From Boswellia sacra (taxonomy: Eukaryota > Streptophyta > Magnoliopsida > Sapindales > Burseraceae), in assembly GCA_013180625.2 (NCBI GenBank), contig SNVD02012978.1, positions 372,001 to 436,000 on the forward strand: a stretch of 64,000 nt of DNA, written 5' to 3'. Positions 12,280-24,977 of the stretch are shown here, in pieces. How positions within the stretch are numbered: the stretch's first letter is position 1; every line of letters starts with the position of its first letter. The translations under genes were made by a program, and so were the position numbers. Below the pieces are notes generated by a model, which saw nothing but the letters and a program-made list of their open reading frames with translations, ran no database searches and was not told the DNA's origin.

Positions 12280-14334
12280 AGTTGGAATAAGATTTCAAGG
12301 AAGAGAAGTCGAAGAATAACGAGCTTAGCTAGTGGAAAATTTTAGTAGTTCAGAAATGCACTGATAATCAAAGAATATCAGAAGATATGCTAAAAATTGC
12401 AAAGTTGATTGGCATGGTTATGCAAGTGCAGTACTCTTTAGGTTGAGTTATAGAACAATGAAGCAAGGAAGGAAAATAATTTACAGATTCCAGAAGACTA
12501 AGAGAGAGTTTTAAATTTCGATAACTTGCATAATAAAACTTACAAGTCTTGATAATATATTAAATTCCAAAATATAATATGTGAACTTGTTAAATTGGAA
12601 GAGATAAAGTGCGTCAGGCGATATTTTTAATCATTTTATTGATTCTTTAAAGTCAATTTGTCTACATCAGCATTTGTCCATTTGGATGATTTCCCTTCAA
12701 CAAATATTTTCTTTTTTAAAAGTTATTTTGGGCCTATTCAATCTTCACTCTTCAGGAATTTGTTAGCTCTATCAAATCTAGAGGATATACTTCACTCTTT
12801 ATATATTTCTTGACGCTATTAATTTTGGACAGAACAATTTATTGCTTGATAGGAATTTCGTGTGTGTATATCTATCTATCTAGGAAATAGATATTTTAAC
12901 ACAAATTTTTTACATAAAAATAGACACAAATTTAAGATTTGAATTTTTTATTATCAAGAATTTGAAATATAATTGGCATTTCTCTATAATTGTAATTGAA
13001 TTGTAATTTAATGATACTAGAATTGTTAAGAAAAACATAAGAATAGTTTTTTTGTGAAGTAAAATCGATAATGTTTAATGATTTTAATTGTATAACAGTT
13101 ATTACCCTATGGGTATTTTACTAATAATTTTTTTCTTCCAAAAAAAAAAAGGTTTATAAAGAAAAAACAAATTGGGCGCAAAATAGCCCCACCTTTTTAA
13201 TACACAACATTGAAATCATTGTACTACAGCATAGGTTAGTGAATTGTACTACTTTAGGTTATATAACTTAGTTTGTATAGAGTTGATTGTATAAGTGGTT
13301 TTTAATGAATTATTAATGAAGAAAACTACATATACTACGATTCTATAAAATTTAATTTAAGCCATATAACTTGATGTGACGTAGTAACTCGTCAAGGACG
13401 AACTGCATATTTTATCTATGGGAGGGGGTGGTTAAATTATAGTTGTCTATTATTTATTCAGTTTTTTTATATTCAAGATTTCTAAGTTTTAACCCATCTC
13501 AACCATTGAACCCAATTGTTAACAAATAAAATTAAATCCCTCTCCAAATTAAGTTGGTTCAGTAAAGTTTGATAACATGGGGAATTCTCCTGTGCCAACT
13601 TGCAACCTTTGATTTATTTCGACAATATGCAGTCTACAATTTCTGACAGTTGCTGATATATAGTTCACAGAATAGCAGTTCTTGATTGCTATTCTATGAA
13701 GATTTAGTACTTTCTCATTGTACTTCCTAAACTTTTTAATACAACATAACAACATGTGTGTAAGTGCCTCAAATCTTTGGTGGACGGTAAGGATTGATTG
13801 GGTTTGCAATGTAGAGCGATTTGAGTAAGGAAGGTGAGAACATAGATAATATTGAAAGGGTGATGCTACGTACATCCCAAGTTTCTATCTCAAAATTGTA
13901 CATCCCAATCAATGAGTTATTAATTTGTACATCCACTTGACAATCATTGATTTATTTTGGATCATTTGTGATAAAAATGTGGATGAGTAGTGTATTATTC
14001 ATAATGAAATCATCTCATTATTATTTCTCTCACATTATATTATATTATATTACAAACCTATTTATTGATTTTATATGGTGCATCCAATTATGATAACCAT
14101 TTATCTAACTAATTAGTGATATATTACATAATCTTTGAGTCCTTTGAATTTTCAAAGTAAATCTAGACCTTAATTTAGAATTGCAAAATTACTTATTACA
14201 TTCTCCAATGGTACCTAACTTACAATATTCTGTTTAATATCTTTTTTTTTTTTAAATTTATGATATAATGAATAGAATTTCCCAAATATATGTTTTACTA
14301 ATTTTAGGATCATGTCTATCCAGTAGACATGATA
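12280..14334. other. AT-rich intergenic DNA upstream of the NLR pseudogene
   Basis: No gene is supported. An open frame near 13549-13875 on the minus strand has no recognisable domain. The left target duplication of the gypsy element follows at 14335-14339. Confidence 0.5.
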
Positions 14335-14339
14335 ATATT

Positions 14340-16479
14340 TGACACGACCCGCCCCTAGCTAACACGAGCGAATCGTGCCTAAAACTGTGCTAAGAAACTT
14401 TAACTTTTTAAAATATGCTACTTTAAGAAAATTTAGCAGAGTCTCTCCTGCATTTTAGACTAAGCCCCTGCCAGGTCCACACAACTCAACACTTCCAAAA
14501 TATTTACATAACTACTAACTTCCTTTTTGGGACCTTGAGTCCTCTATTAAAATAAGGGTATCCCCAAAACAGTTATTAAGATAAAATATGGCCTCCGGTC
14601 TCAAATATAATTAATTTACAATTCAAAAAGTTAACAACTAGGATTTTAATATAAGTTTCCTCAAAAACTCATGCATGATGAGTAGGCAAAAGTTTTTAAA
14701 GGAAACTAAAACAAAATCCTTGATGTATATATAGTATCAAAAAAAAAAAAAAAAACACACATATGCAAAAAAAAGGTCATCTACAAAAGTGAAACAAGAT
14801 ATCAAAAGGAAGGCTCTCAGAGCATCATCAAGTAGCCAACCTCAAGCAGTTACTGGCGTTCTGACTTAACACTGCAATCTCCTGGGGAAAAAATGGGTTT
14901 TTAAAAAAAAGAAATAGGGTGAGTATAACCTCTGTGAGTGGGATAGAGTCATTAAAATAGATAAAAAATTGCATAAGATAAAATAATATATCATAACAAT
15001 TAAATAATTAAAATTCTGCTTTACTAACATTGATTAGAAAACTACTTGAAAAAGATACAAAAACGAGGAAGCAAATCTTTAAATAATTTTTATGCCTTTC
15101 ACATAATCAAAATTTTAGTATAAAAATATTCTAAGGCATTTCTACTGGTATTCAACATTCAATATGATAAATGTGCTAAGGTTCTAAATTTCATAAAACT
15201 CATTTCACATTTTAAATTTCTAAATCATTATAGTTTCACTAATAAAAGACCCAAACTAATCTGACTGACCATGACTTGGCGGGGCTAGGATTACTCAGGC
15301 TAAGATATCACTATACTGATCCTACGCATGTGGAGAGCTGCCCTGAAAGGGCTAAACATCCAGATCATACTGCCCAAAGCCTCTATGTGTGCCTGAACGG
15401 GTCCCAAAGGCCTCTATAATTCTATTATCTGAATGAATTGGGTACTAGCTTAGTAAAACATAAAAAAAATCAATTCTTTACCTAGAGTTGTATCGTTATT
15501 TTAAAGATAATTTAGGAAAGTCGCTTTACTTTTAAATCTATAAAATATTAAATAGTTCTTTCTAATAAACCAAATAGACAAAATTTGGTAAACTATAAAA
15601 TATACTTCATACAAGAATAAAGGAATATAGATTTACTAAACGTAATAAAGCTTTGCTAACATGTATAGAAATAAGAATTTATAATTTGTAGTTCAATTAT
15701 TGGTAAAAATGTATTTTTCCCACTCACAAACTCGCGGATCAACTTATGTGGCAACCCCTTCCTCGATTGGATTTAGATCCGGACTTGAAACCGCAGTCTC
15801 ACCTGAGGGAAAAGTGAGGTAAAACTCTTTAATAGCACCAAACCACATAATTAGACAAAAACCCCCAACTTCCCACTTGTAGGAAACTTGGTAAATTAAC
15901 ACAAAAATTGAAAATCCATCATTTGGTCCTTCCAAGAGTTAAAAGTGGCTAGGAACTTCACTAATTTTTCATAGCAATACAAATTTAAGGAATATTGTAA
16001 AAATATAAATTAGGAAAATTTTGGGTAAATGGGTTTATTCTAAATTACACCAATAACATACTAATTCTCCTAATTGAATAAGAAAGTATCTAATTTTCAT
16101 CAAAATACAAGAAATTGAAGTCTAAATAAGCATAGAAATCTCCTTTCTCTCTCTAAAAAATTTCTCAAATGTCCATAACTTCTCTCTAATGTGTATTTAT
16201 GAGTAAAAGTCATAATATTTTAGTTTAAAGTTGAAGAAATTACCTCAAAGGCTCTCCAAATTCCTTAGAAAATCAACAACCCTTCTTTTGCCTTTCTTTC
16301 CCCTTCTCACATCTCCCCTTCTCTACCTCCCTTCTAATTGTTTCCTAATTAATTCCTAATATAAATGCATGAAAAAATGAAAAAAAAGGCTTGTGGGCTG
16401 GGCTAAAATGATGGGCTATTCTATAATATTAGTTGGGCCAAGCCTTATTAAATTAAAAAAAAATGCATGGGCCATTTCA
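14340..16479 (-). repeat. 3' LTR of the chromovirus
   Basis: About 2,140 bp, highly similar to 24978-27135 with scattered substitutions and small indels. On the plus strand it starts TGACACGACCC directly after target duplication ATATT and ends CCATTTCA. Confidence 0.9.
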
Positions 16480-19400
16480 ACATTACCCCGTAAAAAAAAT
16501 TTCGTCCTCAAAATTACTAACCTTGGAGAAAGAGATGTGGATACTGAGCTCGCATAACGTCCTCTCGCTCCCAAGTAGCTTCTTCTTTCGAGTGATTTTG
16601 ACACCATACCTTAACCAATGGAATAGTCTTGGCACGAAGTACTTGCTGTTTCCATTCTATAATCTTTAATGGTCCTTCTTCAAAAGTCAAGTCTTTTTTT
16701 AATTGAATTGGCTGCTGTTGAAGGATATGCCTTGGATCATACACGTACTTACAGAGCATAGAGACATGAAACACGTTTTGTATCTTTGACAACTCCGGAG
16801 GCAAAGCTAAACGGTAAGCAACTATGCCCACACACTCTATAATCTCATAAGGCCCAATGTAACGTGGACTTAGTTTCCCACGTTTACCGAAACGAAGAAC
16901 ACCTTTCCAAGGAGATATCTTCAAGAACACTTTATCTCCTACCTGAAATTCTAGATCTCTTCTACGCTTATCAGCATAACTCTTCTATCGATCTTGTGCT
17001 GCCTTCATCTTGTTTCCAATGATAGCTATCTTGTCATTTGTATCCTGTACAAGTTCTAGTCCCAACAATGTCCTCTCACCCACTTCGTCTCAACATATTG
17101 GTGTTTTACATTTCCTCCCATATAGAGCCTCATAAGGTGCCATTTCAATTCTGGATTGATAACTGTTATTATAAGTAAACTCCATTAAAGGCAAATAAAC
17201 ATCCTAATTGCCTTTAAACTCCAATACACAAGCTCTAAGCATGTCTTCAAGAGTTTGAATGCTACGCTCAGATTGACCATCTGTTTGTAGGTGAAAAGCT
17301 GTGCTGAAATTCAATCTTGTGCCTAAAGCTTTTTGCAAGCTAGGCCAAAATCTGGAAGTGAAGCGTGGGTCTCTATATGATATTATTGAAATAGGTGCAC
17401 CATGAAGATGTACTATCTCTGCTACATAAATACTAGCTAGCCTATTCAATGAATAAGTAGCCTTGATAGGTAAAAGTGTGCAGATTTTGTAAGACGATCT
17501 ACCACCACCCAAATACCATCATGACCAGCCATAGTACGTGGAAGTCCTACCACAAAATCCATAGTAATGTGTTCTTATTTCCACTCAAGGATAGAAAGTG
17601 GCTGAGAGAGTCCCGCAGGTTTCTGGTGCTCAGCCTTGATTATAGCAAACTAAACACCGAGACACAAATTCTGTAATTTCCCGCTTCATACCTTGCCACC
17701 AATAATGTTCTCTCAAATTGCGATACATCTTAGTACTTCCTGGATGCATAAGCTAGAAAGTGAGCTTCCTCCATAATCTCTTTCTTTAATTCTTTAATGT
17801 TGGGCACACAAAGTCTATTTCCCATAACTAATGCTCCATCATCTCTAACCACAAAGTCTGATCATGAGCCTTTCTTCACCTCTTCTATCAGTTTCATTAA
17901 TTGAGGATCTTGTACTTGTGCATCTCTAACTTTATCAATTAAATTATGTCTAACATGAAAATTGGCTAGTAGCACACTTAAGTCATTTACTATTAACTCA
18001 ATTCCCAAAGACCTCAATTCAATCAATAAAGGTAGATATGTCACTTTCAATTAGGCTATAGAGCTCGAGGATTTTTGGCTGAGTGCATCTGCTACAATAT
18101 TTGCTTTGCCTGGGTTATAGTCAATTGTGCAGTCATAATCCTTGATAAGCTCAATCCACCTCCTCTGCCTAAGATTCAATTCTTTTTGAGTGAACAAATA
18201 CTTAAGGCTTTTGTGATCTGTGTAAATTTGACATGTTACCCCATACAAGTAATGTCGCCAAGTCTTGAGTGCAAATACAATTGCTGCCAACTCTAAGTCA
18301 TGGTGGGGATAATTTTTTTCATGCTTCTATAGTTGTCTTGAAGCATAAGCTATCACCTTCCTGTATTGCATCAAAACACAACCTAACCCCTGTCTAGAGG
18401 CATCACTATAAATCACAAACCCCTCATTGCTGGATGGAAGAGTAAGTATGGGTGCAGAAGTTAATCGTGTTTTGAGCTCTTGAAAACACCGCTCACAATC
18501 ATCAGTCCACTCAAACTTCACTTCCTTACTAGTCAATCATGTTAATGGGACAACAATTTTGGAAACATCTTAAGTGAATCTCCTGTAATAACCTACCAAG
18601 CCAAGGAAACTTCTGACTTCTGTTACATTAGTGGGTCTCTTCCATTTAACAATAGCTTCTACCTTCTTAGGATCTACATATACCCCTTCAGCTGATATCC
18701 AATGTCCCCAAAACACAAGTTTGTCTAGCCAAAACTGACACTTGCTGAATTTGGCATAAAGTTGTTTCTTCCTCAAGGTCTGCAAAACTATCTTCAAATG
18801 TTCTGCATGCTCCTCCTTGTCTCGAGAATACACCAATATGTCGTCAATAAACATGATAACAAAGCGATCCAAATAAGGATGAAATACCCGGTTCATGAGG
18901 TCCATAAAAGCTGCTAGAGCATTAGTCAACCCAAATGGCATTACAAGAAATTCATAATGCCCATAACGAGTTCTGAAAGCAGTCTTAGGTACATCGGCCT
19001 CCTTAATCTTGAGTTGATGGTAGCCTGAGTGCAAATCTATCTTAGAGAAAACCTTTGCGCCTTGTAACTAATCAAACAAATCATCAATACAAGGGAGAGG
19101 ATACTTGTTGCGGATTGTCACCTTGTTCAACTGTCGGTAATCTATGCATAACAGCATCGTTCCATCCTTCTTTTTAACAAACAAGACCGGTGTTCCCATG
19201 GTGAAACACTAGGTCTAATAAACCCCTTATCAACCAACTCTTACAATTGAACTTTTAACTCCTTTAACTCTACTGGAGCCATTATGTATGGTGCCATGGA
19301 AATAGGAGTGGTGCTCGGAGCTAAGTCGATTGTGAATTCAACCTCCATATCTTACGGTAAGCTAGGTAAATCTTCTAGAAACACATCCGAGAAATCTTGT

Positions 19401-20012
19401 ACGATAGGAATATCTTCCATCTTTGCTTCACCCATTGAAGTGTCAATCACATGAGCTAGGTAGGTTGAACACTCCTTTTCAAATAATCATTTAGCTTCAA
19501 GGGCAGATATTATGCAAGTAGAGAGAATTTGTCAATCTCCACAGAAAATAAATTCAGGTGTTTTAGGTTTTCTAAATATCACCTCCTTCTTGAAGCAATC
19601 TACAGACGCATGGTGGGTTGCAAGCCAATCCATTCCCAATATCACATCGAAGTCTCGAATATCTAAAGGAATTAAGTTTGCTAACAGATCATGATTACTC
19701 ACTTTCACAATACAATCCTTACGAACATTTCCTACCAAGATGGAATCTCCAATAGGTGTGGCAACTGCTAAAGTACCCTCTGACGATTTCAAATCTCTAT
19801 CAGCATGCATAGCAAACATGCATGAAATAAAGGAATGTGTAGATCCAAGATCAATCAAAATGTGAGCCTCACGACCAAAGATAGTCAACGTACCAGTAAC
19901 CACCTCTGGTGTGGCCTGTGCTTACTGCTGAGTCATGGCAAAGACTCGTGCCTGACGAACTGGATAACTACCCTGTTGATTGTTACTATTTCTTGAGGTA
20001 TTAGTCTGGCTT
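16480..20012 (-). pseudogene. pol of the chromovirus: protease, RT, RNase H, integrase, chromodomain-like tail
   Basis: A retropepsin lies at about 19903-19532; its active site reads LIDLGSTHSF where Ty3-type proteins normally have D-S-G. Reverse transcriptase spans about 19200-18570 with catalytic FIDD ([11 protein letters not shown]). RNase H lies at 18536-18051 ([26 protein letters not shown]). The integrase core is seen near 17560-17090 (GAPISIISYRDPRF, LQTDGQSERSIQTLED). The C-terminal domain at about 16930-16517 (KGKLSPRYIGPYEI-like, then a segment ending EATWEREDVMR) is chromodomain-like. Multiple stops (for example near 19921, 17202, 17085 and 16985) and frameshifts separate the domains. 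Several stops fit single transitions of tryptophan or glutamine codons. Confidence 0.85.
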
Positions 20013-20047
20013 CACTAGAAGAAAAAGAGCATACGAGAACAACCTTT

Positions 20048-20240
20048 TCGCAACATGCATTGATGCACGTTGCGAAATGGTACATTCAGCAACATGCATT
20101 GATTGCACGTTGCGAAAAAGTATATTCAGCAATGTGCATCTAATGCACGTTGCGAAACGGTACATATCGCAACGTGCAACTCTTGCATGTTGCGAAAAGG
20201 GTGCAATTTCACAACGTGCAACTTGTGCACGTTGCAAAAT
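20048..20240. repeat. Subterminal repeats of the CACTA-like element, left
   Basis: Five paired units, each a near palindrome in which GCAACRTGCA faces TGCACGTTGC across a short loop, spaced about 38-42 bp. Such arrays are transposase binding sites in CACTA elements. They also create spurious short open frames here. Confidence 0.7.
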
Positions 20241-20689
20241 GTATTTATTTATTTATTTATAAATTAATTCTTTAAATTGTGAAGAAATATATAAAATCTT
20301 AAAATAAATGAAATAAAATTACAAATAAGGAAATTACATTGATTTCATATTTAAATTTAAATAAAATAAAATAATTAAAATATAAGAATATTAATTAATG
20401 AATAGAATTTTATTTTTTATTTATAAAATTGACAAAATAATTTCTAAAAATCTTTAAATAAAAATAATATTATTATCTATATAAAAATAATAAACCTTAA
20501 ATATTAAATTATGAAAAAATAATTTTTTTAACTTGAGAATTGTATAAAATATTGTTAAAAATTAAGGAATTAAAAATCTCAATTAAATTTTATTTCAAAT
20601 AATATAACCACTGTCGTAAGTTTTGATAAAAAAAATAAATTAAAAATGAACAACTATTTATAATAATAAATTTCTAACTTCCCTCACCA

Positions 20690-23260
20690 TACCTCATTGT
20701 GTCTCTTGCCTCACTTTCCTTAAACGCAAACTCACTCTCTCGTCTCTCTCTTGCTCACTTTCTCGTCTCTCTCTCGACCTTTAGAGTTGATGTCACTGTC
20801 AACAGAGATCGGAGCCTTCAGAGTTGCTGTCACCGTATCTGAACCCCAAGGACGAAAGCTGTTGCAGCGGCGACCGAGTTACATGCGAAAGAAATGGAGG
20901 AGTTGGATGGGATGGAGCCATCTCTTGTAGCCGTGCCATTCTCGAGATTGTTCGTGTGCGCTGGCCGCCTCCATTGGGTGACCTAGCCTTACGAGGTATT
21001 AATAGCCCAATTTTGAATTTTTTTTCCTGATTTATGAGTTGAGTTACAATGCTCATCTTCTTGATTTTTTTCCCGATTTGGTTTATATGGCGGTTGCGGT
21101 CTGTGAATTGATTCTTAGTTCAATTGAAGGGCTAGTTCAATATTTGTGATGATTGATTCTTATAATTGACAATTGAAGACCTAAGCAATCACTTATTATG
21201 AGGGTTTCATAAGATTTCTTAAAAATTCTAATTTACATATTTAAGATTTTACATGTCATGTGGAAGCTTTTGTTGACTTAGCATGGATTTTCTATTTTGA
21301 TATTTTCTGCAAGAAACTAATTTTTTTAAAGTTTGTTTCTTTACAGCAAGCTGGAAATTTTCAATATTGAGACTTCTTACCAGTTGGTTATAAGAGCCTA
21401 TCCTGACAAGGTAGCGTTAACCTTATATGAATCATGCCTCGGAACTGTATTTTGTTCATTAAAATAATTTGACTTTATCTTTATTGTTGTCTGTCTGGTG
21501 GTCATCTTGTGATTAAATTTTGTACCTTGAACCAAATAGATAAAGCATTGAACAACTAAATGGTGCAAGTTCCTTCAGTGGCTCAACGGATATTGAAAAG
21601 GCAACTACCTAGTGATCATTTAACTACTGCTTGAGAGTTGTGAGTGTTTAAAAATTGTTCTTGGTTCTTTCTAACCATCTTCCTCTTGCACCTAGCAAAT
21701 TCAAGTTGTCTATTTATTGCTCAAATATTGAATAGCTTTTAAAATCTATGTCCTGCACATTGTTAAAACTATATTTAAGTTTCCATTTGGATAATATTTT
21801 TTCTTTGTCCTTATTATATTTGTAATGCAGGAGTTACCTGCCATATAAATAGTCCATTTCTAGTTACCATCAAAGAATGAAATACTCAGAATCAAATCCA
21901 AGCGGTGAGTTGCTGAATTTTTCCATATATTCTTTTCTAAATTAATGCAATTAATGTCTTGCGGTTTGTCTGTTGAATGAGCTAAACAATGTATTCTATT
22001 ATCATCATTCAGGAAACCTTAAGGAAAGCATGAGAGACTGTGGGACAGATAACTAATATCTTTATCTATATTCCCAAGGATGGCTTATTTGCAACATATA
22101 TAGATGGTATATGTTTCTCTGCTAGAGATGGTTTACTCTAATGGTAAGTGTCCTCATTAATGCTCATATCTCACGACATTTTCTAGACTTCTTTGTTATT
22201 ACAAAGTTGATAATATGCTGTTTTTAATAGTTTTGTAACAGAGCACTTTGAAAAAAAATCTTCTATGGGTGAACTTGTGGTGTTTTACCATTATAAATTT
22301 GTTTTATTATATACTTTGAGTCAACTATTATTCTATACTTAATTTTTTTTTTTTGATAAGCTGATAATATATGCCTTGTTGCCATAAGGGGATATATAAA
22401 AGTGTTGGTAGTGCATCTGCTTGTCCTTAAGATGGTGACAAAAGCGCCAAGATGACGGGTTGACTAGGACTTTTTTAAGTAGAATTGTATGTGGCTACAT
22501 GTCAGTCTCTAACGATTTTGGCAGGTATAAGGGAATGTCTTGGTACTGTTTGAGACGTTGAACCATCAAAAGAATGTCATTAGTCAAAAGACTCCCCTTA
22601 TTTTGTGGTGGGGTTGGGTAGTATGGAATATCAATTCTTTTGTTGATTCATTTGGTCTATCTTTGACTAATACGTTCACTGTTTACTGTTAGATTCATGC
22701 TTTTTCTTCTTAATCTAATTTACCTTCACACACACACACACACACACGCACATGCACATATATGTGTAGATATTGTTGTAATTTAAGTACATAACTATTA
22801 GCTCATTTTTTTTCCTTCTTTTACTTCCTCAGATTTGTCTTTTATATTTTTCAGCATTGTGTGATGAAGTCAATCAAGCAAATAAGTTGTTACATGTAGC
22901 CTTGAATGCACTTCAGAAACTAATTACTGAAAATGGTGAAAGAAATTTCATAGTTCAAGATAAGGACACAGAAGAAGTAAAACCCAATTTACTTTGGAGT
23001 GCTATGTTCATGATCTAGTTATGGTATGTTGCTTGATAGTATGCTGTACTTTCTTAGTATGCATAACATCAATGTTTGCATCGGTTTGACTTGTAATATT
23101 ATATAATGTACTTTATGCAGGATTTGTTGGTGTTTGCTTGAGAAAATATCTATGAAATCGCTTCAAGAAGATAAGAGTAGAAGATGAAATGGTTGGAAGA
23201 TTATGGAAGAGTTGTTTCAAGTGTATTGGCTCCAAAATGTGTGATGCCCAAGAATTTAAT
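20690..23260 (+). pseudogene. Exon-like host gene fragment carried by the CACTA-like element
   Basis: Unidentified. Several segments look like exons bounded by splice signals. One has acceptor TTTACAG at about 21345 and donor AAG|GTAGCG near 21411, giving a clean stretch containing NIETSYQLVIRAYPDK. Another has acceptor TTTTTCAG near 22853, giving a stretch with NKLLHVALNALQKLI that ends in TAG near 23018. Further acceptor-like sites occur near 21830, 22013 and 23120. A CT-rich leader with repeated TCTCGTCTCTCTC lies at 20735-20780. Stops interrupt other candidate exons. CACTA elements are known to capture host gene pieces, and this fits that pattern. The donor gene is not recognised and intron boundaries are approximate. 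Confidence 0.4.
22727..22748. repeat. (CA)n microsatellite
   Basis: About eleven uninterrupted CA units within an intron-like part of the CACTA cargo. Confidence 0.8.
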
Positions 23261-23509
23261 TGTATAGTGCTTTTTATTTAGTTATTTTAAGTTATTTAGG
23301 ATTATTCTTTGTAAACAAGTATTTGTATTTTTTAAATTCTGTAATAATATTTTTGTTAATATGAATGCGTATTTTGATGTTATATTTGATATTGAATTTT
23401 TGTGAATGTATTTATATAGTAATTGGTAAAATTATAAATGATATAGGTACTACAAATTAAAAAATATAAATATAAATATTTCTAAAAAAATTAGTAAATG
23501 GGTTACGAT

Positions 23510-23625
23510 TTTCGGCAACGTGCATTGCGCGTTGCAAAAAGTAAAGGACTTTCTGCAACAGTTAGAACAGCAACGTGCGCTCGCACGTTGCGAAAGCCCT
23601 TTAGCAATGTGTATTGCACGTTGCT
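23510..23625. repeat. Subterminal repeats of the CACTA-like element, right
   Basis: Three paired units of the same GCAACGTGC / GCACGTTGC repeat found at the left end. Confidence 0.7.
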
Positions 23626-23647
23626 GTAGGGCATTTTTCTACTATTG

Positions 23648-24872
23648 TTTCTAGCTGAAGAAGTAGATGTCCCTGTTTGAAGCCTTCTAGGTCCTTTATC
23701 TTTCTGAACAAATTTGCTACCTTGAGTTAAAGCAGGACATAATTTCTTGATATGCCCTTTCTGACCACAATGATAACACCCAGGTCTACCAAATCGATAC
23801 TCTCCCTCATGAAGCTTGCCACAAGTCTCACATAATGGGTATGGAGTCATTCTAGATTGGTCATCATGTTGTCTGTTCCTCTTTCTACCAACTCGCTGAT
23901 CTCTAGAATTACTTCCCACCGATTGTTGCATAGTTTCCTATCAAGAACTTTGTTTCTGCCCCTCTGGTGAACCCTGTCTCTGAGTACTTTTATAACTATC
24001 AGAATAAGCTGAATAACTGCCCCTCTCTTGCTTGCTCGGTGGCTGCTACTATCAACTGGCCAACTCTGATGACGTTTATGGCTTGAATCAGCGCGGTTAG
24101 CATCCCCTAAATTTCTCTCAACTTTCATAGCAGCTTGGACTAACTTACCAAAGTCACCATAACTATTGATAGCAAGTACAACTCTGATTTCTCTACGTAA
24201 TCCTTCTTCAAACTTTTTACACTTTTCCTCCTTATCAGCCACAATAGAAGGAGCAAACCTGGAGAACTCTAGAAATTTCTTCTCATACTCCTCCACTGAT
24301 CTGGACCCTTGAACCAGCCTCAAGAACTCACTACGCTTGGTATCTTTGTACACAGTAGGGAAGTAGTGATCAAAGAACTCTTTTTTGAACATAGCCCAAG
24401 TAATAACTTCATGTGACGGATAACGGGGTTGAACTGACTCCCACCAGTGGTATGCTCCACCCTCCAATAAAAATGTAGCAAAAAGCAACTTCTGCTCATC
24501 AATACACCCCATAACTCCAAAGATATGCTCTAACTTGCTTAACCAAGCTTCTATACCAAGAGGATCAACATTACCATTAAAGCTTTGACCACACAACATC
24601 CTAGCCCGCTGAATAGTGTTCTCTTCCCTTACACGCCCTTGATTTTGAGTAACAGTAGCAACAAGTTGGGCAAGTGCATCTACTAAGTGTATAATGATAG
24701 GAGGATCACGGTGGTTCCTATAGTCATTCCCTCTCGCATTTGATTGTTCTTCATCTCCACGATTATGTTCATTTTCCCCCTCACCTTCAGGTGGTGGTGC
24801 TGGTGAGGAATTTGCAGTTTGGTTCAGTCTGCCCATGGCTCTTGTGCGAGGCCTGCCTATATGTTGGCTCAT
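23648..24872 (-). pseudogene. gag of the chromovirus (5' portion, interrupted)
   Basis: The probable ATG is at 24872 (MSQHIGRP). A proline/glutamate-rich N-terminus is followed by the Retrotrans_gag core (about 24560-24120, with WWESVQPRYP and FKKEFFDHYFP). The frame shifts near 24040, and two adjacent stops occur near 23938. The CCHC zinc knuckle CYHCGQKGHIKKLC lies near 23750-23790. The reading frame then runs into the end of the CACTA-like insertion at 23647 and resumes at 20012. The product would be capsid/nucleocapsid. This copy is broken. Confidence 0.85.
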
Positions 24873-24962
24873 GATGACGCCTACAAAATATAACGCTTCT
24901 TTTATCATTACAAAACCATGTATATGCAAACATGAGAGAGTTAACAAAATCTTAAAAACCAT

Positions 24963-24974
24963 GCTCTGATACCA
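24963..24974 (-). other. tRNA-Met primer binding site of the chromovirus
   Basis: The minus strand reads TGGTATCAGAGC three bases inside the 5' LTR. Confidence 0.9.
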
Positions 24975-24977
24975 AGT

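Larger units (their letters stand above)
20013..23647. mobile_element. CACTA-like DNA transposon nested in the chromovirus
   Basis: The left end reads CACTAGAAGAAAAA and the right end, inverted, CAATAGTAGAAAAA, matching at 12 of 14 positions; both resemble the plant CACTA terminus. The flanking triplets (CTT left, TTT right) are an imperfect 3-bp duplication. Subterminal regions (20048-20240 and 23510-23625) carry repeated, often paired copies of TGCACGTTGC in both orientations, a typical CACTA feature. Removing the segment rejoins gag and protease sequence of the host element, which confirms insertion. No transposase was recognised, so it looks non-autonomous. Confidence 0.75.

Noticed and set aside
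13549..13875. 108-codon minus-strand open frame
   Set aside because: No recognisable domain, composition like surrounding non-coding DNA, no splice or promoter support.
20048..20240. CRISPR-like array of spaced repeats
   Set aside because: The repeats are palindromic pairs at transposon ends in a plant genome, with no unique spacers of constant length and no cas genes.
20001..20262. Short cysteine- and arginine-rich open frames on both strands
   Set aside because: They are translations of the repeated GCAACGTGC/GCACGTTGC subterminal repeats of the CACTA-like element; the periodicity is in the DNA, not in a protein family.
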